Shown here: one piece after another, positions 16,568 to 23,809 of the stretch
Layout of the letters: each line of letters begins with the position of its first letter
Position numbering within the stretch: the first letter of the stretch is position 1
Assembly: GCA_031271975.1 (NCBI GenBank)
Contig: JAISUR010000006.1
Location: 1-64,000, forward strand
DNA: 64,000 nucleotides
Reading direction: 5' to 3'
Origin: Propionibacteriaceae bacterium
GTDB taxonomy: Bacteria; Actinomycetota; Actinomycetes; Propionibacteriales; Propionibacteriaceae
Notes under the pieces: generated by a model
Databases searched by the model: none
What the model was told of the DNA's origin: nothing
The model's input: only the letters and a program-made list of their open reading frames with translations
Program-made: the position numbers and the translations under genes

Positions 16568-17954
16568 GCGCATCCTCTGCCTGGCCACGGCACTCGCCGC
16601 CCTGGTGGGCGCCACCCATGCCGCCACGTATTGGGATTTGGTGATGATCACCGCCGTGTACTCGACGCTGGGTCCGAACGCTACCGGTTGGGGCCCGGTC
16701 ACTTCCCATTTGCCCAACACGGCCATGGCCATCTCGGACGCCGGCTCGCTCATGGTGTGGGGCCTGCGCGCGCACGGCCTGCCTGGCAATGGGCAGGAGG
16801 TCGTCCCGGCGAAGGATCCGCCCACCCAGATTTGGCTGCCAAACGACAAGCGTTCGGCGGCTGACCGGCGCCGAGTGGTGAAAGTCGCCGGAGTGGGCAT
16901 CGACAACAACACCACCGACAACCAGCATGCCGGCGTGGCGGCGCTGTCCGACGACGGGTACGTCTACACGTGGGGCGGCCGGAACACCAACCATATGATG
17001 GGCCGCGAGACAACGGCTATCAACAGCCAGTGGTGGGTGCCGGGCCGAGTCGCAATCGCGGGGAAAGTGGTCGATCTGGTCTCGTCCGCGGGCGTATTCA
17101 TGGCGCTGACCGAAAACGGCGACCTCTACACGTGGGGTTGGGCCCAAGGCTACGGCGCAGCCGGCCAAAGTGGCACCGACCTGGACTACTCTTCCTACGA
17201 ACCGGAGAAGATCCTCGACGGCGTGCATTCGATCCACGCCGGCCTTTGGAATGGCTGGGCGGTCCGCGGCAACTATTCGAAATCAGACAACTCGACTGGC
17301 GTGTTTTGGTGGGGCCGCGCCGACCGCGGGGCAGCCGGGGATCCGTCCGGGGATGCCAAGTTTGCCACGCGCGGCGTGCCGACGCGGTCGAAAACCCTCT
17401 CGAAGTTCGCCACCTCTGGATGCGACACCCCAGGCGTGGTCGCCGCCTCGAATCGGGACACTTGCACCATCCAGCAGCTGACCGGCCATGCCTACGGCTC
17501 GCAATTGCGGCTGGTGGACGGCTCGGTCTACACCTGGGGCGACCAAGCCCATTTCGGCACCGGGCGCACCGGCGACGCAACCGCGCCCGAGCAGTTGGAC
17601 GTGCTCGCAAGGAATGTGCAATCGGCTCGCGACTACGTCTTTCTGGAAGGTGTCGACGGCTGGGCGTACCTCTACGGCTGGTACGGGACTTCGACCGGTC
17701 CGGACCCGGCTACCGGCGCGGCTGCAACCGCGGGCATCCGCAGGCCGACCCGTTTCAAGGCTCTCGGACGCGACTGGGTCGCCGCCGGCTTGCACGGCAA
17801 CTCCGGCCACGTCCGCAGAACCGACGGCAAGTGGGTGAGCTGGGGCGGCTCGGTGGCCGCGCCGCCCGCCAACAACACCTATTCAGTAGTGCCTCATGCC
17901 GCCACTACCGCACCGGCCCCGCTGACCGTCTGGTCCACGCCGGGCATCGCTTGA
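16560..17954 (+). CDS. Secreted RCC1-like seven-bladed beta-propeller protein
   Basis: A 464-residue exported protein closing the operon; ATG 16560 follows AAAGGAGA and overlaps sipW. A short signal (ILCLATALAALVGATHAATY, then WD) precedes repeats of the RCC1/BLIP-II type. Seven blade cores are visible: LMVWG near residue 64, VYTWG near 135, LYTWG near 189, FWWG near 248, VYTWG near 322, YLYGW near 370 and WVSWG near 425, each with preceding D-G/N-G turns. Two Cys (SGCD and DTCT) lie close enough to pair. Seven blades would close a full propeller. A likely role is a tip adhesin, ligand-binding module or inhibitor displayed by the appendage; no substrate can be inferred. Confidence 0.78.
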   Translation: MIKRILCLATALAALVGATHAATYWDLVMITAVYSTLGPNATGWGPVTSHLPNTAMAISDAGSLMVWGLRAHGLPGNGQEVVPAKDPPTQIWLPNDKRSAADRRRVVKVAGVGIDNNTTDNQHAGVAALSDDGYVYTWGGRNTNHMMGRETTAINSQWWVPGRVAIAGKVVDLVSSAGVFMALTENGDLYTWGWAQGYGAAGQSGTDLDYSSYEPEKILDGVHSIHAGLWNGWAVRGNYSKSDNSTGVFWWGRADRGAAGDPSGDAKFATRGVPTRSKTLSKFATSGCDTPGVVAASNRDTCTIQQLTGHAYGSQLRLVDGSVYTWGDQAHFGTGRTGDATAPEQLDVLARNVQSARDYVFLEGVDGWAYLYGWYGTSTGPDPATGAAATAGIRRPTRFKALGRDWVAAGLHGNSGHVRRTDGKWVSWGGSVAAPPANNTYSVVPHAATTAPAPLTVWSTPGIA

Positions 17955-18050
17955 GCCTCGCAAACACGCGGTCCGCCCCCGCCGGCCAAGTAGGTTGTGA
18001 CTTCGGATTGGAACCCGGCGGCGACGTGGTGGGGCCGGTAGCATTGAAGT

Positions 18051-18863
18051 GTGGGAAGTGTGGAGGCCCATAAGAAACCCCGGCACCCGCTGCTGTGGGT
18101 GCTTCAAGGCGTGCTCGCGGTGATGCTGGGATGCACGGGATGGATGTTGGTGCCCAGTTGGCTCGCCACGCCCATGAACTACGTGCGGGCCGACTACACC
18201 CCGCCGCCTTCCCCCACGCCCACACCGACGCCCACGCCAACTCCCACGCCGACGCCGACCGAGCCGACCAGTTGGGAGGTGGCCAGCCTGTCCAAAGACG
18301 TGGCCCGCTACGACAAGCCAGGCGGCAAGAAAGTTGGCACGGTCAAGGCGAAATGGCGCACATACCAGTCGAACCTGCTGATCCTGGAGAAATCCGAAGG
18401 CTACCTGCTGGTCCGCCTCGCGCCGCGCCCCAACGGCGACACCGGCTGGATCAAGGAATCCGAAGTCGGCGAGATCTATACGACGCCCTGGCGCATCCTA
18501 ATCGACACCAAGAAGTACCGGTTGAAGTTGTACAAGAACGGCGAAGTCGTCCTGGACGTCCCAGTCGGCGTGGGGAAGAAAAGCACCCGGACGCCGACCG
18601 GCAACTACTTCGTCACCCAGTTTGAGAAGCCGCCGAGCGCTGGCTACGGCGCGTTCGTCATCAGCACGTCGGCGCACTCGGAAGACATCGAAAGCTGGAA
18701 GGGCTCCGGCGACGCGACCACCGCCATCCACGGCCCCGTCGGCTCGGACGCCAAGATCGGCACGAAAGGCGCGGCCATCTCGAACGGCTGTGTCCGCATG
18801 CACAAAGCCGACTTGAAGAAACTCAAGGACGTGTTGCCGGGCAGCCCGGTGGACATCATTTGA
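18051..18863 (+). CDS. L,D-transpeptidase (YkuD family), membrane-anchored
   Basis: A 270-residue cell-wall enzyme. After an N-terminal membrane helix (LLWVLQGVLAVMLGCTGW) comes a (PT)n linker of about 20 residues, an SH3-like stretch (KVGTVKAKWRTY, GDTGWIKESEVG) and the YkuD domain with IHGP and the catalytic AISNGCVRMH. Such enzymes make 3-3 cross-links or attach proteins to peptidoglycan. GTG 18051 is used; a second in-frame GTG at 18060 is possible. The gene lies 96 bases after the propeller gene on the same strand, so it may be co-expressed and could help fix the appendage in the wall, although that is inference. Confidence 0.9.
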   Translation: MGSVEAHKKPRHPLLWVLQGVLAVMLGCTGWMLVPSWLATPMNYVRADYTPPPSPTPTPTPTPTPTPTPTEPTSWEVASLSKDVARYDKPGGKKVGTVKAKWRTYQSNLLILEKSEGYLLVRLAPRPNGDTGWIKESEVGEIYTTPWRILIDTKKYRLKLYKNGEVVLDVPVGVGKKSTRTPTGNYFVTQFEKPPSAGYGAFVISTSAHSEDIESWKGSGDATTAIHGPVGSDAKIGTKGAAISNGCVRMHKADLKKLKDVLPGSPVDII

Positions 18864-18932
18864 ACCCCACAAAGTGTCCTCGCTGCGCTGCGGTGCTTTG
18901 CGGGGACCCCTTGGTTGCTGTCGAACCCCACC

Positions 18933-19164
18933 GCGTCATCCTGGCGTCCCCAACCCCGTCATCCCGGCGTCCCCAACCCCGTCATCCCGGACTTGTTCCG
19001 GGATCTTGGGACGAAGTCCCATGCGCCCCGCAGGGGTGCCCTAACGGGCACGCGGACTGCGTCCGAGATGCCGGAACGAGTCCGGCATGACGATGCGGCT
19101 CGCAGGGGTGCCCTGTCGGGCGCGTGGACTTCGTCCGAGATGCCGGAACGAGTCCGGTATGACG
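18933..19164. repeat. Dispersed intergenic palindromic repeat, longest copy with internal duplication
   Basis: The 309-base gap between the L,D-transpeptidase and the convergent permease gene is almost filled by this repeat. CGTCATCCCGG occurs at three spots with about 24-base spacing, followed by the GGACTTGTTCCGGGAT palindrome, TTGGGACGAAGTCCCATGCG, CCCCGCAGGGGTGCCCT, and then two copies of the GGACT(G/T)CGTCCGAGATGCC + GGAACGAGTCCGG(C/T)ATGACG half. It is not coding. Confidence 0.85.
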
Positions 19165-19172
19165 GTGCGCCG

Positions 19173-20642
19173 CTACCCGAAACGCGGCGGCTCCGGCAGC
19201 TTGGGCGCTGGTTCCGGTGGCGGTGGCGGCGCCGTGACGGGTTCCACGGGCAACGTGGGAATGGGGACCGTCGGCTCGATCGGCTCGGTCGGAGTGCGGG
19301 GTTGGTATGGCGGCGCGGCGAAAGCCGGAGCCGGATGTTGTGGGTAGCCGGGCTGCGGAACCCAACCTGCTGGCGGCTGCTGTTGCGGCTGGGGTTGCTG
19401 CCATGCGGGAGGCTGCTGCTGCCATCCGGGCGGCATGGGGCCCTGCGGCTGCGGCGCCGGGACTGGCTTGCCGCCGATGAGATGCAGCACCAGCAAGATG
19501 GCCGCGATGCCCACCGCGAAGACGACAAAGTAGAGCGTGGGGATGATGAATGGCCGATCCGTGGTCATCATCACCGTGTACTGGCAGACGGTCACCCCTT
19601 GTATTGCGGCTAGAATGCCCAGGCCGATCAAGACCTGATAGCGGGCCACCCAACTTCGCAGTGGCCGCTGTTGCCGCAACGCGACGCCTTCTTGGTCTGC
19701 CGGATGCGGCTGGAACTTGCCCATTGCCATCGAAACCAGGCCCCAGAGCACGATTAACAGCAGCACGCCGAAGTAGGTGAGGTGCGGAAATACGGATTCC
19801 AAACCAGCCACTGCCATCAGCATCCACACCAGCGCCATGAGGAGTGCGCCGCCCAGGGTTCCCAGAGCCCCGCCGGAGCCGCCGACGCCGATGGCTGCCC
19901 ACGCTTGTGTCGAGATCGACTCCGTCGGCACCCACGAGGCCTGCCGCAACGCGTATAGCGTTCCGGCTCCAGCCGCGCACAGCCCGTTGAACACGAAGGC
20001 CGTGATCGTCGCCCTGGTGCCGTAGCGCCACTGCCCGCGCAGACCGGGCCACATTCCGCCCAGCACGCCCTTGTGGCGGGCGCTGAAGATGAAGGACAAC
20101 ACCAAAGTCACCAGGAAAACGGCGGCGAGCGCTGCTAGACCGACGATGATCGTCAATTGGCTCTCCGGCCTGACGGCTTCGTCCAACATCAAGCTCATCG
20201 GCCAGAGTTGGTTCGTCAGCACCGGTAGAGCGATCCACAGCGGCAGCGTGACCACCAAAGAAGGCAGCTTCGCCAAGGCGGTCAGCAGCCCGATTGCCAA
20301 CCCGACGACCACGCCGACCAGCAGCGCGGCGGAGACCCCCACGGCCAGCCGCAGCGCCGGCTGGACCGAACCCATGGCGTCCACTGTGGCGCAGAATGCC
20401 AGCCCGCTGAGCAGGATGACCCCGCCCACTGACAGGTCGATGTGGCCGCCCGATATCAGCAGCATCCCCGGTAGGGCGACGAGCCCGATCATGGCGGCGG
20501 TGATGGCGATGTTGAGCAGACTGGCGGAACTGAGGAACACACTGTAGCGCAGCAGCAGCCCGCAGCCGAACAGCAGCGCCACAACGGCAAACAGGATCAA
20601 GGAGCGCAGGAGGGTGAAACCGAAACTGGGAGGCCGATTCAT
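19173..20642 (-). CDS. RbsC-like ABC permease with extra helices and Pro/Gln-rich tail
   Basis: A 489-residue membrane protein. Residues 1-320 match the RbsC/branched-chain permease family, including the hallmark LISGGHIDLSVGGVILLSG and the multi-helix core. After this come two further helices (LIGLGILAAIQGVTVCQY and YFVVFAVGIAAILLVLHLI, about residues 335-395) and a 95-residue Pro/Gln/Trp tail (GWQQQPPAWQQPQPQQQPP) that is probably cytoplasmic. No ATPase or receptor gene is adjacent; the RbsB-like lipoprotein at 8,995 is the only candidate partner here. The family normally works as a dimer with an RbsA ATPase. The tail is unlike any transporter domain I know and may bind another protein. Confidence 0.8.
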   Translation of the reverse strand: MNRPPSFGFTLLRSLILFAVVALLFGCGLLLRYSVFLSSASLLNIAITAAMIGLVALPGMLLISGGHIDLSVGGVILLSGLAFCATVDAMGSVQPALRLAVGVSAALLVGVVVGLAIGLLTALAKLPSLVVTLPLWIALPVLTNQLWPMSLMLDEAVRPESQLTIIVGLAALAAVFLVTLVLSFIFSARHKGVLGGMWPGLRGQWRYGTRATITAFVFNGLCAAGAGTLYALRQASWVPTESISTQAWAAIGVGGSGGALGTLGGALLMALVWMLMAVAGLESVFPHLTYFGVLLLIVLWGLVSMAMGKFQPHPADQEGVALRQQRPLRSWVARYQVLIGLGILAAIQGVTVCQYTVMMTTDRPFIIPTLYFVVFAVGIAAILLVLHLIGGKPVPAPQPQGPMPPGWQQQPPAWQQPQPQQQPPAGWVPQPGYPQHPAPAFAAPPYQPRTPTEPIEPTVPIPTLPVEPVTAPPPPPEPAPKLPEPPRFG

Positions 20643-20672
20643 GCCAGAAGCCTAGCGCGTAGACTCGGTTCC

Positions 20673-20828
20673 ATGAGTGTGAAGACGCACATCAATGCGG
20701 CCATCGCCAAGCTGCGCGCCTCCAAGACCGTCGCCGCCGACGCCTCTTTGAAGGCGGCCGTGGAGGATCTTTACCGGGCGCTGACCGAATTGCAGCGCGA
20801 AGTCGAAGAGCTGAAGACGAATCAGTAG
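20673..20828 (+). CDS. Small coiled-coil protein (51 residues)
   Basis: ATG 20673 opens a 51-residue frame ending at TAG 20828. It reads as an uninterrupted helix with a heptad pattern (LKAAVEDLYRALTELQREVE) and ends in KTNQ. Composition is Ala/Glu/Lys-rich and charged, as in short coiled-coil proteins conserved in actinobacteria. It is divergent from the permease gene with only 30 bases between starts, so promoters must overlap the coding ends. No clear ribosome-binding site stands before ATG 20673, and the message may be nearly leaderless. Function unknown. It is too long and too regular in codon phase to be a chance frame, but this needs a homologue search to settle. Confidence 0.6.
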   Translation: MSVKTHINAAIAKLRASKTVAADASLKAAVEDLYRALTELQREVEELKTNQ

Positions 20829-20850
20829 GCCGGACTGACGTGGTGGGGTT

Positions 20851-20946
20851 GCGGCCGGAATAAGTCCGGCGCGGGGTGTGGACCGGACTTCGTCCGAGAT
20901 CCCGGAACAAGTCCGGGATGACGTGGTGAGGTAAAGGATGACGTGG
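20851..20946. repeat. Dispersed intergenic palindromic repeat, partial copy
   Basis: The 150-base gap after the small coiled-coil gene carries GGCCGGAATAAGTCCGGC, GGACTTCGTCCGAGATCCC, GGAACAAGTCCGGGATGACG and a further GGATGACGTGG, i.e. the right half of the dispersed repeat. It lies between convergent genes. Confidence 0.8.
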
Positions 20947-20978
20947 TCGGGTTGATGGCGTGGTGGGGGTGGAGCGCG

Positions 20979-23513
20979 CTACTTGCCCGCGGGCCGCAGC
21001 CAGGTGTTGATGGCTTCGACCAGGGCCTCCTTGCCGACCAGGCCCACCTTGCGGGCGACGTTGTGCAGATGCGTCTCCACTGTGCGGACGCTCATGTCCA
21101 AGATGGATGCGGCTTCGGCGTTGACCATGCCCGTCGACAACAGACCCAGCACCTCGTATTCGCGGGCGGACAGGCCCACCTCTTCCCGCAGCAGCGCAAA
21201 GAAGCCGGCCCGCTCGTAACCGGATACCTTCGAAATGTCCCAAGCTTCGGCGGCCTGCGCGGCGGCCTCCGCCACCTGGCCCTGGCGGCGCAGCAGCAAC
21301 GCTCGCAGCACGGCGGCCCGGATTGCGAAGTGCATCGCGCCGGACTTCTGGAACTGGGCGATGAGCTTCGCGAGCGCGTCCAAGTCTTGCGAATTGGCTG
21401 CGAGGATGTACTGCGCCAAGCTGACCAGCATCGGGCTCTCGATGTCGGGCAGGGTCTTGGAAATCAGCGCACTCACCTTGTCCGACGACGAATAGTCGAC
21501 GGCCTCCAGCGAGATGAACAGGCCGCTGGCGACGTAGCCCGTCTTCATGCGGCGCTCCGCGACCTCCCACAAGTCCGGGCCCGGATTCGTACTCGTCGTC
21601 GACCAGCGCATCATGGCTTCGACGGCCCACGGAACCATGCCCGGGAACGGGCCCGGCTTGGTGGCCAGCGGCAGCGTGCGCGAGGCAAGGGCCCGGGCGT
21701 ATGCCGGGCGGCCTTGCCACAGCGCCATCAGCGCGCCCAAGGAGAGCACGCCGGAGTTGGCCGTGTTCTGGAACGCGGCCGATGGGGTGGTAGACAAGAT
21801 CGACTCGAGGACATCGCCGGCCTCTTGTAGCCGCCCGGCCAGCACCATGCCGAGCGCGGCCGCATATCCGGCCGATTGGATTTCGCCCACCTGCATGCGT
21901 TGCCGCGCTGCGGCCAGCATGGTGAGCGCCTTTTGAATGCCGTTTTCCAGATCGCCGGCCATGACAGTCGACAGGGCTTCCCAAGAGTTGCGTTCGCCCT
22001 GGAGCGTGGGAGTCATCGGCTGGTAGTCGCGCAGCAAATTGCGCGCCGTTGTCGTCTTGCCCAGCGCGATCATCCGCTCGATGGTCACGCCGTTCAGGAA
22101 ATCGGCGCCGTTGGGATCGTCGTCCGGAGTGGCCGGGGCGAGCATGGCTTTGGTGGGTTGCTGGTCAGAGTTGAAACAGATGTGCGCCTGGCCGGCCCGC
22201 AGCAGCGCATCAAAATGTGGCATTTGCTTGCGGTAGCGCTCCAAGTCTTGCACGGCCGCGTCCACGTCTCCGGTCTGGGAGGCATTCCATTGCGCGGCCC
22301 ACACCACGAACAGGGCTCCCGGCAGGTCTTCGCCCACGACGGCCGTGTTGGAGATGACCCGGCTGACTTCGACGGGCGGCGACCACGTGTTGACCATAGC
22401 CTGCACCAGCGCGGTGGCGTTGGCCGGCGTCGGATCCTGCACCCAGGCCTGGCGGCGCTGCTCGACGAGCGTGACGGACTGCTGCTCCACCTGGTGCGAG
22501 ATGATGGAAACATCCGAACTGGGGGCGTGCCGCAGGGATGGCCAAGGCTGCGACGGGCGGAAATCGAGGGCGCGGGAGCGGCCCAACGGGGAACCTTCGT
22601 GGGACAGATAGTCGGACAGCAGCGGTGGGAATATGCCGGCGACGGCGTTGGAGCCATATTCGACGTAGTGGGCCAGGCCGAGGGCGAAAAGGTCACGCAG
22701 CACGTTGTGGCCGAGCAGGGCTTCGGCGTCCTTGACGGGCAGCGGTCCCGCGCTGGCCAGGGCCGTCGCCCCCTCGTAGGCGAGCGAATCGATGCCGGCC
22801 AGATACGGCTCGACGGCCGAAGTCAGGTACTCCGACCACAGCTCGCCGGGGATGACCCACAGGCCGACGTCGTTGCGGACGATCTGCTTGGTCTCTTTGC
22901 CGACGATCAGCATCGCGCGCGCCAAGCCGTACAGCCCGCCGGAACGCATGGCGACACGGGAAAGCGCCATTGGCTCCATGGGGCCGCCGAGGATCTCGAC
23001 GGCGAGATCGTGCAGGCGGCTGAGTTCGAGATTCGTGACCCGCAACTGGACGGCCGGGGCCAAGCCGACCATCAGCGAATCAGCGGGGACGAGTTGGTGC
23101 GGGCGGCTGCTGGTGACCGCGACCAGGCGGTTTTCGCGGTGCGCGGCCTGGATGGCACCTACCGACGCCGCATCGAGGTCGTCGGCGTCGTCGCAGATGA
23201 GCACTGGCGAGCGCCGTCCGGCGAAACGGGTGATGCCGGCCACCACTTCCGCCAACGTGCGGCGGGCCAACTCTTCGCCCAAGCTCGTGTGCACGAACGC
23301 GGCGAAGGGCTCATTCTTGAGGGCCGAATTGCCCCGCATCATCAGGACGCTGCTGCCGTCGTCGTCCAGCCAATCGGCCAACTCGCGCAGTATTTGGGAA
23401 CGTCCAGAACGCCGGGGGCCAACCAAGTGGACGCTGACCCCTTGCCGGAGGAAGTTGACTATTTGGTTGATCTCCCAACCAAACACCACCCCACCCATGT
23501 CGATATTACGCAT
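20979..23513 (-). CDS. Large LuxR-family ATPase-type transcriptional regulator (paralogue 2)
   Basis: An 844-residue paralogue of the 10,354-12,831 regulator. Shared features are the N-terminal LRQGVSVHLVG lead-in, a P-loop with Arg instead of Lys (GPRRSGRSQ, residues 32-40), Walker B ICDDADD near 106-112, a long helical middle, and a C-terminal LuxR HTH (LSAREYEVLGLLSTGMVNAE, then SVRTVETHLHNVARKVG). Start ATG 23513 is used; ATG 23498 is an alternative. It faces inward toward the accessory block from the right side, as paralogue 1 borders it from the left. It probably answers a related signal or counteracts paralogue 1. The gene is preceded by a 296-base gap. Confidence 0.87.
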   Translation of the reverse strand: MRNIDMGGVVFGWEINQIVNFLRQGVSVHLVGPRRSGRSQILRELADWLDDDGSSVLMMRGNSALKNEPFAAFVHTSLGEELARRTLAEVVAGITRFAGRRSPVLICDDADDLDAASVGAIQAAHRENRLVAVTSSRPHQLVPADSLMVGLAPAVQLRVTNLELSRLHDLAVEILGGPMEPMALSRVAMRSGGLYGLARAMLIVGKETKQIVRNDVGLWVIPGELWSEYLTSAVEPYLAGIDSLAYEGATALASAGPLPVKDAEALLGHNVLRDLFALGLAHYVEYGSNAVAGIFPPLLSDYLSHEGSPLGRSRALDFRPSQPWPSLRHAPSSDVSIISHQVEQQSVTLVEQRRQAWVQDPTPANATALVQAMVNTWSPPVEVSRVISNTAVVGEDLPGALFVVWAAQWNASQTGDVDAAVQDLERYRKQMPHFDALLRAGQAHICFNSDQQPTKAMLAPATPDDDPNGADFLNGVTIERMIALGKTTTARNLLRDYQPMTPTLQGERNSWEALSTVMAGDLENGIQKALTMLAAARQRMQVGEIQSAGYAAALGMVLAGRLQEAGDVLESILSTTPSAAFQNTANSGVLSLGALMALWQGRPAYARALASRTLPLATKPGPFPGMVPWAVEAMMRWSTTSTNPGPDLWEVAERRMKTGYVASGLFISLEAVDYSSSDKVSALISKTLPDIESPMLVSLAQYILAANSQDLDALAKLIAQFQKSGAMHFAIRAAVLRALLLRRQGQVAEAAAQAAEAWDISKVSGYERAGFFALLREEVGLSAREYEVLGLLSTGMVNAEAASILDMSVRTVETHLHNVARKVGLVGKEALVEAINTWLRPAGK

Positions 23514-23809
23514 GCCGCCTCTTCATTACGGTAGTCCCCGCTCAGTACCATTTTGTGTCCGCACGACACCATCGGCACCAACCGCCGACCCCACGACGCG
23601 CTTGTCTGCACTGGCCAAAGTGCCGCAGGCAATCATACCTCCACGGGTAGGCGATATGACCGGCCAAACCACCGGGGTTTTTGTGGTCCAGTTGCGGCCT
23701 TGACAAGCGAGTCCTGGCCGTTGTCTTCCCTTCGTTTGCAAGCCCAGCTTGATCCTAGCTTGAACCGGCGTCAAGAGGGGGCGAAATCACCACAACAACC
23801 TGGTTTTTG
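23514..23809 (-). promoter_or_regulatory. Upstream region of LuxR paralogue 2
   Basis: This 296-base gap has no credible gene. On the minus strand it holds a consensus-like -10 box TATGAT (complement of 23632-23637) about 120 bases before the start codon, without a matching -35 box, and an inverted repeat CTTGA-N7-TCAAG (23759-23775). The absence of a good -35 would fit an activated promoter. No terminator with a U-run is seen after the GH1 gene that ends at 23810. Confidence 0.35.

Noticed and set aside
8995-20642. A single ribose-type ABC importer formed by the lipoprotein and the permease
   Set aside because: The two genes are 10 kb apart, on opposite strands, with no ATPase between them; a functional link is only a possibility.
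21876-23534. A 552-codon plus-strand frame opposite LuxR paralogue 2
   Set aside because: It is antisense to a protein with a clear ATPase and HTH; no motif of its own is visible.
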